Positions 10,503 to 22,230 are shown, counted from the stretch's first letter. The stretch: DNA of 64,000 bases from Cyanodermella asteris (GCA_900618795.1 UYJD01000004.1:624560-688559), one strand, 5' to 3'. The notes: generated by a model not told the origin, from the letters alone. Numbers and translations: made by a program.

Positions 10503-12092
10503 CTATATCCTAAATTTGACACACACCCTCTCCAGCTCGCCCGGAACCCCACCACCAGACAAACTCCACTGCTGACCAACAAAGTGCTCATCAATGGTCT
10601 GCCTCACAACACCGCTCTTCGCCCAGTACTCCATCATGCCCCTCGCCTCCTCCTTGCTCATGCCCTTCATGCACTGAACCCGAATTTCCTTCTCGTTCGC
10701 AGTCTTGTTGCCTGCGACGACGCCGTGCGGGCTGCCGAGCACGTCAAATACCCTCTGGTCGTAGTCGTTGTATGCATTGGGCTGAGGGACGGGATTGGGC
10801 TGCTGGCCTGTTGCGAGCAGGAAGGGTAGCATCGGGTGCGGGAGCTCGGCGTCCAGACGCGGACTTGGAAGACCCTTTTCCAGCGCTTGCTTGACTTCGA
10901 GTTGGTGAAGGCGGAAGCGGAAACCCTCAATGTTGGGCTCATTGGAAGCTGAAGTGGCGGCGATTACCATGCCTCCGTTTGGCAATGTCTTCTGGCCTGA
11001 AAGGTGAGAGCTGAACCATCGTACTATTGACAGGTCGTGGGCGTGAATGGGTTCGAACTGCGGGCTGCGATATGCCGAATACTTCATGATGTGTGCGAGT
11101 CCGTCCAATGCAATAAGGATCGGTGGTCTGCCCGGTGCAGTCAGCTCTTTCATCACGGCGTCGAAGACGGCTACGCTGTTTTCCGCATCACGGCCTCCGA
11201 GCTGGACGAGTTCCAGCAGACTGCCATCAGTCTTGATGGGAATGGGCAGCTCGTGCTTGAGCTGAAGCTCCAGGTTGGCTAGCTGTGGGTTCGATGCTGC
11301 GAGTCGGCGCTGGATTTCACTGACTAAACCTCGTTGGTCGTAGATATAAGGTCGAGTGTTAGGCACCGGGCGATAGTCCATCGAACCGTCCGTGATATAC
11401 TGAGCTACGAGCAGAGTTAGCCAGAATCATAATGTACTTCCACGAATAGCCTTACCTTCAGGGATGTTGATCACAGTCCAGCCCTGCTGGAAAGCAATCG
11501 CCTGCGCCTGCAGAAGCATCAAACTCTTCCCCGTCCCTCGCTCTCCAATCAAGACCCGGCTGACATGCTTGCCACCAATATCCTTCATCTCTTTAGCCAA
11601 ATCAACCGTCTCTTTTCGAATCAACATTGCGGGCTTCCTGAAATACTGCCAGGCTTGTGTCTTTCGAAAAGCACCCGATGCCCGTAATCGATCAATCATC
11701 TCGTTGGGCAAGGAGACCACAGAGCCAACCATGCTCTCATCGACTATATTCTCCGCCGTCACGGGTTCCATCTCAACCTCCAACGCCGTGGTGTTGCTCA
11801 GCACAATGCGCCTTCGCATCTGCTTGCGCTCACCAGGTTTCGGCGCGTTGGCGGCAACATTGCCCGCCGTCTTCCTCTTCTTGATCTTGAAAGCCTTTTG
11901 TCCTTTCTTCGGAGGTCCCACACGCTGGCCTGATCCCTGCTTCTTGGTAACGACGTTGGAGAGGACGGAAGAGGTGCTGAACGCCGCGACGCCGTGCTGC
12001 TTCGGAGCGGAGAGATGGGTGCGAGATAGGAGAGACGATAGATGGTCCACTGGCGGCCTCGATAGGCATCGCCAGCGAGCTGCGACGACCAT
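10503..12092 (-). CDS. rsm23: mitochondrial small ribosomal subunit protein mS29 (DAP3 / Rsm23)
   Basis: Two exons: 12092-11456 and 11404-10503, with a 51-nt intron (11405-11455) that joins INIPE to AQYITDGSMDY. The product is 512 aa. mS29 is the GTP-binding protein in the head of the mitochondrial 28S/37S subunit. An Arg/Ser-rich mitochondrial presequence is followed by a Lys-rich segment (KKGQKAFKIKKRK). The P-loop is GERGTGKS at about residue 188. The rest has the DAP3 ATPase-like core, with LIALDGLAHIMKYS as the probable Walker B region. It shares a 241-bp head-to-head promoter with RRS1, so two ribosome genes, one mitochondrial and one nucleolar, may be co-expressed (inference). Confidence 0.93.
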
Positions 12093-12333
12093 GCTGGCTG
12101 CGAGGGAGATCGAGGCCGATTATAGCGGGTTTATTCGTGACTTGCTCGTGGTAGAGAAATCCAATTGAGATGGGAACTCGATCGGCGAAGCTCTTTGGCG
12201 GAACTTTGTTGCGCCGGCTCCGCACTTCTCAAGCTCCAAAAAAGTTTCCCGCACCGGTGTCTGCAGGCCTGGTCTACACATCTGACAGCATTTCAGCATC
12301 CGTTCTACGTCAAAACCCCGCGAGAAGCTAGCA
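12093..12333. promoter_or_regulatory. shared bidirectional promoter DAP3 / RRS1
   Basis: This is 241 bp between the two divergent start codons. It must hold both 5' UTRs and core promoters. No motif is certain. Confidence 0.6.
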
Positions 12334-13025
12334 ATGGACGTCGATATGGCAGATGCGCAAGCTCCACGGCCGGGAAATTCAACGGACAAAGCTGAGCGCC
12401 CGTACGTGCAACTAAATACCTCGGACTTTCACTCCGCTCCCATATCAAGATATACTGACATGCGCCCTGCAGCTCTGTAATCGTCGAGAAGCCCATTCCA
12501 TACACATTCGACCTCGGAAACCTCCTAATCAACGACCTGAACCCTCTCCCCTCCAAGCCAACCCCAGCAGACATCACAGCAGCATCCCGAGACTGCGCCC
12601 AAGCCCTCATCAACCAGCTCCTCACAACATGCCCCATCAAGACCTCAAACACCGGTGATCTAGTGATCCAACTGCCCCAAGTCACCACAGCCCTGCCCCG
12701 AGAGAAGCCGCTGCCACCCCCCAAGGGCGAGACGAAATGGGAGAAATTTGCCAAGAAGCGTGGTATACAGGATAAGAAAAGGGAGGGCAAGATGGTATAT
12801 GATGAAGCGAGCGGCGAGTGGGTGCCGAAGTACGGATACAAGGGAGCGAATAAGAAGGGGCAGGATGACTGGCTTGTCGAGGTTGATGAGAAGGAGGAGC
12901 AGAAGGCTGAAGAGCAGGGACGCTCCATCAGAGGTCAGAAGCGGGCGGAACGCAAAGACTCGGTGAAGCGAAACGAGCGTAAACAGCGTGCGAACGATCG
13001 CAGACAGAGAAAGGCTGGAGGCTGA
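12334..13025 (+). CDS. rrs1: ribosome biogenesis regulatory protein RRS1
   Basis: Two exons: 12334-12401 and 12473-13025, with a 71-nt intron (12402-12472). The product is 206 aa. Rrs1, with Rpf2, recruits the 5S RNP (5S rRNA, uL5, uL18) to the 60S precursor in the nucleolus. The conserved N-terminal motif PYTFDLGNLLINDLNPLP follows an acidic leader. The TALPREKPLPPPKGETKWEKFAKKRGI block is diagnostic, followed by KREGKMVYDEASGEWVPKYGYK. The C-terminus is a basic tail (residues about 165-206), probably carrying the nucleolar signal. Splicing gives AERPSVIVEKPIPY without a frame break. Confidence 0.95.
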
Positions 13026-13358
13026 CGTCGTGCACTTTCTTGATATGAGTTCATGATAAGCATTTACAGGCGTTGGAATTGATGACTATCGGCGCTTATA
13101 GGTCTCGATGCCTGTGTACGAGTTGCGCTATTGGCCATAACTTGGCGGCTTATCTTCACAGCAGCAATCTGATCATGGCTGGCGTTTTGATCTGTGACAC
13201 AGTGTTCCAAAGTGGTAAAATAGTGATACTCATTATGGCTACGACACCCAAGGCGCAGCCACAGGTGTACCAGCTCCTCTATAATAATGTGCGCTGCACA
13301 GTCCGAACCTCGTCCATCATTGCCATCGTAAATAGCTGAATTAATCCGTTCATGCCAG
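13026..13358. other. convergent intergenic region RRS1 / RhoGAP
   Basis: These 333 bp lie between convergent stops. Nothing beyond probable 3' UTRs was recognised. Confidence 0.5.
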
Positions 13359-16031
13359 TCAAAGTCCTTTCCAAGTTGGGCTTATAGGCTCCGGGAAGGT
13401 TTGCTCGCTCAATCTGAACTTGCTACCCTTTCTCTCATGCTTGGCGGAACTCGTTGGGGGTCCCTCCGCCTCACTAGCATCCCGTCGCGGAAGAGCAGGC
13501 GACATTTCACGCTCACCACGTTCTCTCATCGGATAATCCTCTGGGCTATCCCTACGCTTCTCGTACTTTCGCGATTCTTCGGTGCCCGGCGCCGGCTTGA
13601 GGGCTGATTCGCTGCCTTTCCTGCTGCGATTTGACGCTCCTGTGAGCTGCTCAAAACGTTGGCGCTGTTCTTTTTGTAATGTGGGCATTTCTGGGGCATC
13701 GCTGCCCTCACGACGTCGTCTCCCAGCGGGCGTCTTTTCCGAGAACTGGTCGCTGCTCTGGCTTGGACTGCGGTTTGCTGGACTAGCACTAGTAGTTTCG
13801 CCTCGCGGTCGGCGACGTCCTTGACCCCCTGGGCTTTTGCCGCGACTCGTATCAGATCTGGGTTGAGACTGTGCGCGTCGGCGGCTGGCGACCCTCGATC
13901 CATGGTCGGTACCTTCGATGCTTGTCTCTGCGTGAGTCACGCGACGACCAACTGGGCTCCGCTCACGGCTGCTGTTGGCGGTGTCTTGCCTATTCCGACG
14001 CCCGAGCGGACTTGGAGCACGGGGCTGGTGATTCTGCACCTGTATCTGGTTTCGCGGGTCTGAGGTCGAACGGACCATCTCCGTCTGGCTTGGCTTACGA
14101 CTGCCAGTCGCCCTAGCCGAACCAGGCCCACTGCTGTTTGCTGAACTCGGTGTCGAATCATAACCAACGTCATTTGATTGGCTGACCTGGTAAGATGGGG
14201 CCGCGCGTAGGTTGCCTTGACTTCTAGAGCTTCCCGGTCGCCCCTCATTCTCGGCGAAAGGGCGTGGTACATTGGGTCGAGCTAGAGGGCTGCTGACGTG
14301 CTGATTGGGGAAACTGCCATACGCCGAATCGGGATACCCGCGCGAGGATGACGACTGGGGTGGTTGCGGATCATCTGGTAGCGACGAGGCTGTGGCAGCC
14401 TCGCGATCCCTTTCGTCAAGGTAAGCATACTCTTGTTCGAGATAGGCCTTTTCAGCGGTACATCCCATCCAGCAATTGCGCCAGTCATCAACAAGCCAGG
14501 TGAAGAGGTGAGCGTCCAGCTTGAGTGCTTGACTACCAATGCAGGTGAACAAGTTGTCAACGCGCATCTTGTTCTTGTCTGCTGCCCCAGCAATGAGACT
14601 CAGATGGCAAGTGATGGCAAACAGCAGGTAGTACTGCCAGGGAGCCAATTGAGCAATCGTCTGCTTCAGCTCTTCGGGAGCGCGAATTTCGTCTGTGTGA
14701 CTATCAACTATCTTCGACTGCAGATGCGACGGAAAAATTGGTTCTGGAAGATCACGCAACCATGCCTTGAGCAGAGAAGCGATGACATTGACATCGTAGA
14801 GGTCGGTCTCCTCGTAAAGATTGACGTCCCCTTCCCGGTCGAACTTTTGTTTATAGTAGTTGACGTGTTGAAGCGAGCCAGAGTGTCGGTAGATACCCTC
14901 CTCTTCAACGCCTCTATAATTCAGGTAGTCGATACACCTCCAGGGCAGAGCAGGGAGCCAGAACTCCGTCTTGTCCCTTGACATCTCCAAGCGGGGTGCG
15001 ATGCGCGTAGCGCGGACTTGATCCAATAACGGTGCGTACAATATTCTATATTGATAGTCAGGATTGGCACGCGGTGTGCTGACCACCGACATGGATGGTT
15101 TACTGCTGCTCTTGGTGAGCTTATCTCGCTGTTTTTTCATTCCTAGCATGGTTTTATTTGCACCTGTCCGAAGCGCCTTGAAAAAGCCAGATTTCTGAGA
15201 GACCAGATGCTGGGGATCGTTAGCGGCCAAAGGGTTGAATGATGCTGTTGGCTGCGACGTCGGCTCAATTCGTTGGTGTGACGTTCCTCGCGACTGGGGT
15301 TTCCTTTCGTTGGTGGACAGTGAGTCCTCCCGTAATTCTTCGGACTGATGTGAGGCATTGCGACGCATGAAGCCAAATCCACGGCCTTTTTTGGCGGCAT
15401 TCTGTTCGTGTAGGTCGGCGTCAGGTATTCTCGGCAACGATGTCGAGCTATTAGTACCATGATGTACGGCTGGACGCCCTGGAAGAGCCTCGCGAGGATG
15501 AGTATCCAGAACACTTGTGTCTGAGGAACCTTGCATGGGGCTGCGAAGGTCTTCCTGGCTTGAAGCAGCAGTTCCCCCTGCAGATGTGACCAATCCGGCG
15601 ATCGATCGCTTCCTGGTCTCACCTTGCCTCGATCTGCCTTCACGCATACCTGCAGACGCACTCCCAGCCCGAGATCCGGCTTCCGATCCTGGCATCTTAG
15701 CCGACGACTTTGCCGCTTTTATGTTAGAAAAGATTGACCTAGACTGATCTCGGTTATGGGGCGAGCGCGCAGGAGACGTGGGCAATTGAGGCAAGGAGGT
15801 TATCGCTGGGGATCGAGGTTCCGCCGGAACAGTGTCAGCCTCGGGAGTCTCGGCTCCTCTCCTCCTCGCTGAATCGTTCGACGTTCGAATGTCGCTCATG
15901 GTTTCCGTACTTTTGCCGTTGAGAGCAAGTGATTTGTCGTGGCCGCCACGAGAATCAGGTCCAGTTTCACCGTTGGCGTCCAAAGGGCTGGGCAGTGTCA
16001 GAGACAAGCGAGCAGTTTTAGCCTTGGACAT
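13359..16031 (-). CDS. Rho GTPase-activating protein (Sac7/Bag7-like RhoGAP)
   Basis: Single exon, 890 aa. The start is the ATG at 16031; a TTG three codons upstream is not used. RhoGAPs switch off Rho-family GTPases that control cell wall synthesis and actin. The N-terminal third (about 1-330) is Ser/Arg-rich and low complexity. The RhoGAP domain spans roughly residues 335-540. It has the arginine finger in EEGIYRHSGS, NVIASLLKAWLRDLPEPIFP (the conserved LKxxLRxLPEPL-type motif), WQYYLLFAITCHLSLIA and a DNLFTCIGSQAL-type helix near its end. The C-terminal 350 residues are disordered, rich in Ser, Arg, Pro and Gln, and probably phosphorylated. No other domain is seen. The Sac7/Bag7 assignment rests on domain organisation only. 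Confidence 0.88.
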   Translation of the reverse strand: MSKAKTARLSLTLPSPLDANGETGPDSRGGHDKSLALNGKSTETMSDIRTSNDSARRRGAETPEADTVPAEPRSPAITSLPQLPTSPARSPHNRDQSRSIFSNIKAAKSSAKMPGSEAGSRAGSASAGMREGRSRQGETRKRSIAGLVTSAGGTAASSQEDLRSPMQGSSDTSVLDTHPREALPGRPAVHHGTNSSTSLPRIPDADLHEQNAAKKGRGFGFMRRNASHQSEELREDSLSTNERKPQSRGTSHQRIEPTSQPTASFNPLAANDPQHLVSQKSGFFKALRTGANKTMLGMKKQRDKLTKSSSKPSMSVVSTPRANPDYQYRILYAPLLDQVRATRIAPRLEMSRDKTEFWLPALPWRCIDYLNYRGVEEEGIYRHSGSLQHVNYYKQKFDREGDVNLYEETDLYDVNVIASLLKAWLRDLPEPIFPSHLQSKIVDSHTDEIRAPEELKQTIAQLAPWQYYLLFAITCHLSLIAGAADKNKMRVDNLFTCIGSQALKLDAHLFTWLVDDWRNCWMGCTAEKAYLEQEYAYLDERDREAATASSLPDDPQPPQSSSSRGYPDSAYGSFPNQHVSSPLARPNVPRPFAENEGRPGSSRSQGNLRAAPSYQVSQSNDVGYDSTPSSANSSGPGSARATGSRKPSQTEMVRSTSDPRNQIQVQNHQPRAPSPLGRRNRQDTANSSRERSPVGRRVTHAETSIEGTDHGSRVASRRRAQSQPRSDTSRGKSPGGQGRRRPRGETTSASPANRSPSQSSDQFSEKTPAGRRRREGSDAPEMPTLQKEQRQRFEQLTGASNRSRKGSESALKPAPGTEESRKYEKRRDSPEDYPMRERGEREMSPALPRRDASEAEGPPTSSAKHERKGSKFRLSEQTFPEPISPTWKGL

Positions 16032-17964
16032 GATTGACAATTATGTCTGTCACGTCATTGGCTGGCACAATAGAAAGGGTTGTTCGTTCTTTGTCGACGG
16101 TGATATACTAGCCGTATGCCAGAGGAGGGCAGGCAAATGGTTGAGGGTTCAGGTGTCACCCCGGTATCCAGCTGTTTTCCAAGCTCTTTCTAGTGAAAAG
16201 CAATTATAATGCGTCGAGAATATATAACTCTTCAGCGTCTCGTCTGGCAACCAAGGAACACGACTCGCCTAGCAGCGTCGAGGGGTCGTAACAAGGAGTG
16301 GCAGAAATGAGTGTCGAAGCCCAGTTTCTGGAGCGGAAAATCGTATAGATATATTGCGCTGTCGAAGGGCGCTCTAACCTCTCGGTACGAACAGAGCGTT
16401 GGATAGAGGAGAAATAGACGAAGCGCGGAGCGATTTCAGGTTGCCAGTACCTGAGCAGCGGCCGGGGCGGCCAAGAGAGGGTACGATGGTGCAAGCAAAC
16501 GTTGCTGCGTTGGACAGGACTAAGTATAAAGTGCTGACAAGACGGCGTCGGAGGCTGGCAAGCCAGCTGAGTAGGTAGGTTCGAGCAAGGCGGGTGCCTG
16601 CGAAGGTGTAGATGCTGGTGAGGAGGAGAAAGGGCCACGAGACGAGGTTCGGCCTCTTGCTCAACAGGAGAGGACTCCAACAACCACAGCCAGCGTGGTG
16701 AGCTGTGTGGCCGGATCTTGCTGATGGAGGGAAGACTGCACAGGAGTACTCCAGACCGTATAACTAGTGTAGCAGAGGCAGACAGGCGGACTCACAGCAA
16801 GGTGAGACGAACGCTGGTCCTGCGACGCTGTGACGCTGCGCTTAGCGTCCGTCGAGCTCAGCCTTTTGCAAGCACGCCAAGGTCACTGAGATAGAGCTAG
16901 GGATGCTGATGAAGGTGGCAACGCTGCTAGCTCCGGCGGTTCGCTTACTGCGTGCACTTCTCTGCAATGCACGAGTTGGATCGATGTGGCCCTAAGGGTG
17001 CGTAGCAAGGGATGGGCTCAAGCCGATTCAAGCAGTTGAGACCAGGGAGCACCGTGGACCTCGAAGCGGTCAGCGAAGCGGCGCTGTATACGGCCTGCTC
17101 AAAGGCGCGTGCGTGTTCGTCGTGGAGACTGATCATAGGCAGGAGCGGAAGAGGAACAGCCGGACGAGTTTAGTGTGCTGGAGGGTCGGGCTGGTGGGAG
17201 TCGGGATGGTGGAGTGGATTCAACCAGCTCTGCCGCGTCTAGTGGGAGGAATTGCAACGAACTGAATGAAAGGCCAGCAATCAGCAATGATAGAGGGCAA
17301 GGACGACCAAGCAGTTATTTCGTCTCTGCTCTCGACAGTGCATCTCCTGACAAGCCCAAGACTTGCATCTGTTGCGCAGCAGGAAAACCCCCCTGTGGCT
17401 GGAGGAGAGTTGAGGCTGAAGGGGGGGCGTTCGGGCATTTCACACTTCTCACCCGTCTGTGTCGCCCGTTGGTACTACTCCTTGACATATCCATGGCCGT
17501 TCCCGGGCCGTTGTGGTGTTCGGTTTGTTGCAATCTAGTGCATGAATATCGATACATATGCTGGCTGAAGCTGGTGAGTGTCTACAGATTCGATCTGACT
17601 CGCAGTGTTTGAGCCCCGCCTTTTGCTATTGTCAGACTGCTTCTCCAGAAAAGCTTAGCACCCGGCTGTTACATTGTGAAACACTTCGTCACCCGTCAGA
17701 GACCGTCCTATCCAGGGTTCTGCCAGTCTGCTCGTCAGTAGCACATTCCGCCTTTGCCGGAATTCCTGACTTTGGAACGGCGTCCGGATGCGATCTTCGT
17801 CACTCGGCTGACATTGTGCTGCCTGGAACTTGGCGAGGGCCAAGTAGCCCCGGTGTGACTCAGAACATTAGAAGCAAAAGTCGACAACCGCCATTGCTTT
17901 GCCTCACCCTGGACGCCTTGCATGAGTCTGAGGCACGGATATCCTGCTTGCCCACCCTCACAAT
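16032..17964. other. divergent intergenic region RhoGAP / BET2
   Basis: This 1.9-kb region lies between divergent starts. It contains open frames up to 170 codons on both strands, but none has recognisable similarity. Pyrimidine-rich stretches and the distance suggest a long RhoGAP 5' UTR or promoter. No repeats or RNA genes were recognised. Confidence 0.45.
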
Positions 17965-19131
17965 ATGTCCCTTGTTTCGGGCCCCGGTCGTGGCGGAAAT
18001 GCCGGATCCAGCGACGACATCTTACATTTCGACAAGCACGTTCAGTATATACAAAGTCTTGATACGGTGAGTCGCCCTACTCTCGGAAGCAGGATCAGTA
18101 CGCTCATAAAGTAACAGCGTAAAGACGAATTGGAGTATTGGTTGACTGAGCATCTGCGCCTCAATGGTGTCTACTGGGGTTTGACCGCACTGCACTTGCT
18201 TGGACATCCCGAAGCTCTTCCCAGAGAAGAAACCATAGATTTTGTTCTGTCGTGCCAGCACGAGACTGGTGGATTTGGTGCCGCACCAGGTCACGATGCT
18301 CACATGCTGTATACAGTCAGTGCCGTCCAGATCCTCGCGACACTCGATGCCTTCGACCAGCTTGATGAGCGCGGTCATGGAGGATGCCGTCGTGTTGGCG
18401 AATTCATTGCCGGCCTACAGAACAGAACGGAAGGGACATTCGCAGGCGACGAGTGGGGCGAGACGGATACTCGCTTCCTCTACGGCGCCCTCAATGCCCT
18501 ATCGTTGATGGGACTACTTGATCTTGTCGATGTCGACCAAGCCGTGAAGCATGTGCAAGCATGTGCCAATTTCGATGGTGGGTATGGTGTCAGTCCAGGC
18601 GCCGAGTCCCATTCGGGTCAGATTTTTACTTGCATCGGTGCTCTTGCGATTGCAGGACGACTTGATTTGGTCGATAAAGACAAGACTGGTGCATGGCTAA
18701 GTGAGCGACAAGTTCCGAATGGTGGTCTTAATGGCAGACCAGAAAAGCTTGAAGACGTCTGCTACAGCTGGTGGGCGATGAGTCCATTGGCCATGATCGG
18801 AAGGTTGCACTGGATTGACAAAGACAAGTTAACTGGCTTTATCCTGCGCTGTCAGGTAAGCATATTTCTACCCTGGTTGTAATGACCTTGTACACTGACG
18901 CGCAGAAGGATCCAGATAAAGGAGGCATTTCTGATAGACCTGGCGATATGGTCGATGTCTTCCATACGCACTTTGGCATCGCCGGACTTAGTCTTCTCAG
19001 GTATCCAGGCTTGGAGGAGATTGACCCAAGATAGTAAGTCCCCGCAAGTGTAAACCTCATCAATGTGCTGATTAGTCAGCTGCATGCCAGTGAAAGCCGT
19101 CCGGCGTTGTCTGGAAAAGGTTAAGGGATAG
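17965..19131 (+). CDS. bet2: geranylgeranyl transferase type II (Rab GGTase) beta subunit
   Basis: Four exons: 17965-18066, 18118-18855, 18906-19033 and 19080-19131. Introns are 51, 50 and 46 nt. The product is 339 aa. Bet2 with Bet4 attaches geranylgeranyl groups to C-terminal cysteines of Rab GTPases bound to the escort protein. The protein shows prenyltransferase alpha-alpha barrel repeats: [43 protein letters not shown] and [16 protein letters not shown]. The likely zinc ligands are the Asp and Cys of EDVCYSWW and the His of [14 protein letters not shown]. The last exon is only 52 nt; splicing at 19079 gives the C-terminus [17 protein letters not shown]. The closer AG at 19074 would break the frame. 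Length is normal for the family. Confidence 0.95.
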
Positions 19132-20232
19132 CCGTTCGTCGGACGTTGCCGAGACGCTAACAAATTGACTGAACTTCAAATCCTCATATGACACGTAAGT
19201 GCAGTCAGCAATTGATGCTATCCAGTTCGACCGAGTTGACTCTTGCAATCAGGACCATAGACAGGTGTATAATACGCTTCTGCTGCTTTACTGGCTTTGC
19301 CGTCGCGAAGCAGTTGTAGTGAAAGCAAGCAATTCAGCGTGCCGCCAGACTCAAAGGTCCACGACAAGCTCGCATGCATCGCCTTGTGCTTGATTCAGCC
19401 TATGGTCGGGACCTGAAGCTCGCAGAACAGCAAGCCCAAGGTTTTGCTTAAACCAAACCTCCTTTAGATCGTGCTTGTTTGCCTCCTGCAATCTAATAAC
19501 CCATGTCAGCAAGCCGCATTGGCATTGGGATACAAGGCAGGAGTAGAGTTAAAGCTGTAGCGTCTTGGAGAGGCTGGAGCGGTGGATTCAACTTCAAGAC
19601 AGCTTCAAGCAAAAATCATTCGTTGCAGCATGTGACGACCTGATGTTCTTTGTGATAGCATCCTGTAGGTAGCCTTAAACCAATGGCGAAGCCGGCCTGA
19701 GCTGTCATTGAGATGCAGTTAGAATAGATTTGAATGAAAGTTCACCGCAGCCTGCGTGTCTGATGCGGTGATTCGCAGACCTCTTGCACGTTGCGTCGTT
19801 GATGCGGTCAACGACCAACACTCAACTCACCAAACCCGTCTCCATCTTCGCACACAGGCGAGAAACAGCTCTCGACGCGCCGGTAGACTAGACCAGCCGG
19901 CTGCTTCGAGCCACCTTCATCTCTGAGCTTGTGAGGACGGTGTTTTCTCGCACGGTAAGAGTCGCGCTTTCCAGGCGGTGTGGTCTGCACTTTCCACTGA
20001 AGCTCGCAGAGAAGCTCAAACCCCCATCGCCGGTCCCAGTCAGCGCCTTCCCCCCAGCCCTACCAGCATGCTCTGCAATATCTGAGGGATATCAGCATCA
20101 AGGACCCGGCGAGACTTCCTCGCCACTTCTCCCACAACCACAGCCCAGCTGGTTTCTGGCTGCAGGCGAATCCAGCAATTCTCCGGCTTCTCTTGCTTCA
20201 TCGCCGAACATCGGGCCCAACACGAGCTCAAC
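19132..20232. other. intergenic region BET2 / zinc-finger gene
   Basis: In these 1.1 kb no gene, RNA or clear repeat was recognised. The last 300 bp, CT-rich and C-biased, are probably the promoter and 5' UTR of the next gene. Confidence 0.5.
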
Positions 20233-22230
20233 ATGGCTACCATCCGGTTGGATTGCTGCATTTGTCCAAACAGTCCTCGCTTTAGTGACTTATCGCATTT
20301 ACTCACACATTTGGCGTCCAAGGGTCATCTCAGCCATGAGTTCAAGGCTAAGATACGATCCGGACAGGACGAGAAATTCAAAGTCGAGGTGTTCCATCCC
20401 TTCGAGGTCTGGAAGGGCGAAAATGAGCTCGACAAGCTGTTGCATGATCGGATGGAGCAGAAGGAGAGAAAGAAGCGGAACGGCGACCGTCAGCAGGCTC
20501 AACGCCAGCAAAGTGCTGCTTCCAAACGGACTGCTTCGAATCCTTTAGCAGCCCCTCCACTCAACACCACAGCTATTGGCGTCTATGGCCCCACAGCGCC
20601 CATCGACCCAATGCTCACCAATGAGCACGCAGCGACAGCCTTTGGTCCGAGACGCTCGACCCGTAGGCCGGTCAAGAGGGAATTCAGCAACATGGCTTCT
20701 CCGGACGAATATGACCACGATAACCTTGATGATGTCCATGAAGATTTCGGAACATACTCGTTTGTGCCTGGCTATGGCCAAGGAATGGCTGTCCACCCAA
20801 GCATCGCGCGTACACAAGGTTACCACGCCAGCAGCAAAGCGTCCTCGTACCGTGCTTCGGAAAGTCCGACACTGCAACGATTTCAGACTCTGAAGCGGCG
20901 CGGTAGCGATGCGTCCCTGACGACAGAAGATACGACAGACAGGTATAGCGCAGACTCGGCCTTTGCACAAGAACAGGAGGGTGAAAAGATCAGCGAATAT
21001 GCCATCTTGAAGGGTAAGAGATGGCCTGGCATGGATTTGTTTGATTCGGCCAGCCCCCATGCCAAACGCATCCGGAACCAAAAGAAGGACACTTCGACTC
21101 TCACAGCCATGCAGGCATACTCGGAGACAATTGAGCCGCTAGAAACGGTTATGCATTACCCGTCCTGGGAGGTCAAGAAGACCAGGGAGATCACCGGCCA
21201 GGTTGAAAGCAGCGAGGATGAATTCAATCAACCGGAGCCGAAGACACAGCCCCGAAACAAGAACAAGAGGGCCAAAATCCGGCAGCCATTGGAGCAGCTA
21301 GACAAGAACAAGATTGTCAGGAAACGTTCCACCGCCAGAGAGGACTTCGCCAAGAGCCCGACAGAGGATTCACTTTCAACGGTTTCAAGCAACGCAGACC
21401 AGATGGAAAGGCTCTCTCACCTGAATGGAGGCCTTCCAGGTCTATGGCAACCTGGCGACGACGACGATTTAGACTGGCCTCTTCCTTTCGAGAATAACCT
21501 TCAGGACCAGCGCAGATCCAAGCTCGGCGTCTTTCGCGACGCCTTGCCTGGATTCGCACAAGCTCAACGTCAGCAGAGAGCCTCCAACGAGGATGGAGAT
21601 ATCTTCATGACGAACACTCCGACTCCCAAGCCTCAGTTGCCGCCGTTACGATCTTTGACGACAGCCCGGACCCCGACGCCAAAGTCATCAGGCACGTCAG
21701 CCTTTGGAATGGACAGAATGGTCGGGCAGGCTCGTGGAGAAGCTACATCTGCCATGACCTTCGATAGGGATGCTACTGACATCAGTAGCAACTTCGGCAT
21801 GGGGAATGGCTTCGGGCAGAGACAGGAAAACATTGGCTTTCCAGATCCTTATGGTCAGCAGCGGTATCTTTCAATGTCGGCCAACAACCGACCCCGGTAT
21901 TCTACCAATGCTCCACAATTTGTGGACTTCAATCTTGGTCATCAGCACGGCCGACTGATGGCACCTCAGGCCACGTTCGGGAACGGGGCGTACAACAACT
22001 ACAGTTTCGGAAACAGTCCGTTCTCTGCCAGTCCCGGCGTCGAAAATCCGCTTGGGTTCTTCAATTCCAGGTCGCCCTTGAACCAGTCCCCGACGAGAGA
22101 TATGCAGCGGTCCACATCGATGAACCCTTTGTTGGACACATCATATTTCTTGGGCGATCCCATCCATGGTCTTAGCAGCGAGCATGAGCTTGGGGAAGAC
22201 AGGTTCGGTATGAGATCGCACCAGGCTTGA
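20233..22230 (+). CDS. uncharacterised protein with U1/matrin-type zinc finger
   Basis: Single exon, 665 aa. The N-terminus has one C2H2-like finger: CxxC at residues 8-11, then the histidines of HLLTHLASKGH. The Cx2C-x13-Hx5H spacing and HLxSKxH helix match U1-like/matrin-type fingers, which bind RNA or structured nucleic acids. A basic helix rich in Glu, Lys, Arg and Gln follows (about residues 60-100). The remaining 550 residues are low complexity, with Ser/Pro/Gln-rich stretches, basic patches (NKNKRAKIRQ, NKIVRKR) that could be nuclear signals, and a Gly/Phe/Asn-rich C-terminus with repeated GFG, SFGN and FG elements. No enzyme domain is seen. A nuclear nucleic-acid-binding role is an inference. 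I do not recognise a named orthologue. Confidence 0.8.
   Translation: MATIRLDCCICPNSPRFSDLSHLLTHLASKGHLSHEFKAKIRSGQDEKFKVEVFHPFEVWKGENELDKLLHDRMEQKERKKRNGDRQQAQRQQSAASKRTASNPLAAPPLNTTAIGVYGPTAPIDPMLTNEHAATAFGPRRSTRRPVKREFSNMASPDEYDHDNLDDVHEDFGTYSFVPGYGQGMAVHPSIARTQGYHASSKASSYRASESPTLQRFQTLKRRGSDASLTTEDTTDRYSADSAFAQEQEGEKISEYAILKGKRWPGMDLFDSASPHAKRIRNQKKDTSTLTAMQAYSETIEPLETVMHYPSWEVKKTREITGQVESSEDEFNQPEPKTQPRNKNKRAKIRQPLEQLDKNKIVRKRSTAREDFAKSPTEDSLSTVSSNADQMERLSHLNGGLPGLWQPGDDDDLDWPLPFENNLQDQRRSKLGVFRDALPGFAQAQRQQRASNEDGDIFMTNTPTPKPQLPPLRSLTTARTPTPKSSGTSAFGMDRMVGQARGEATSAMTFDRDATDISSNFGMGNGFGQRQENIGFPDPYGQQRYLSMSANNRPRYSTNAPQFVDFNLGHQHGRLMAPQATFGNGAYNNYSFGNSPFSASPGVENPLGFFNSRSPLNQSPTRDMQRSTSMNPLLDTSYFLGDPIHGLSSEHELGEDRFGMRSHQA

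Noticed and set aside
16204-16683. 159-codon minus-strand frame upstream of the RhoGAP
   Set aside because: Low-complexity Pro/Ser/Arg composition without similarity; more likely 5' UTR than an added exon.
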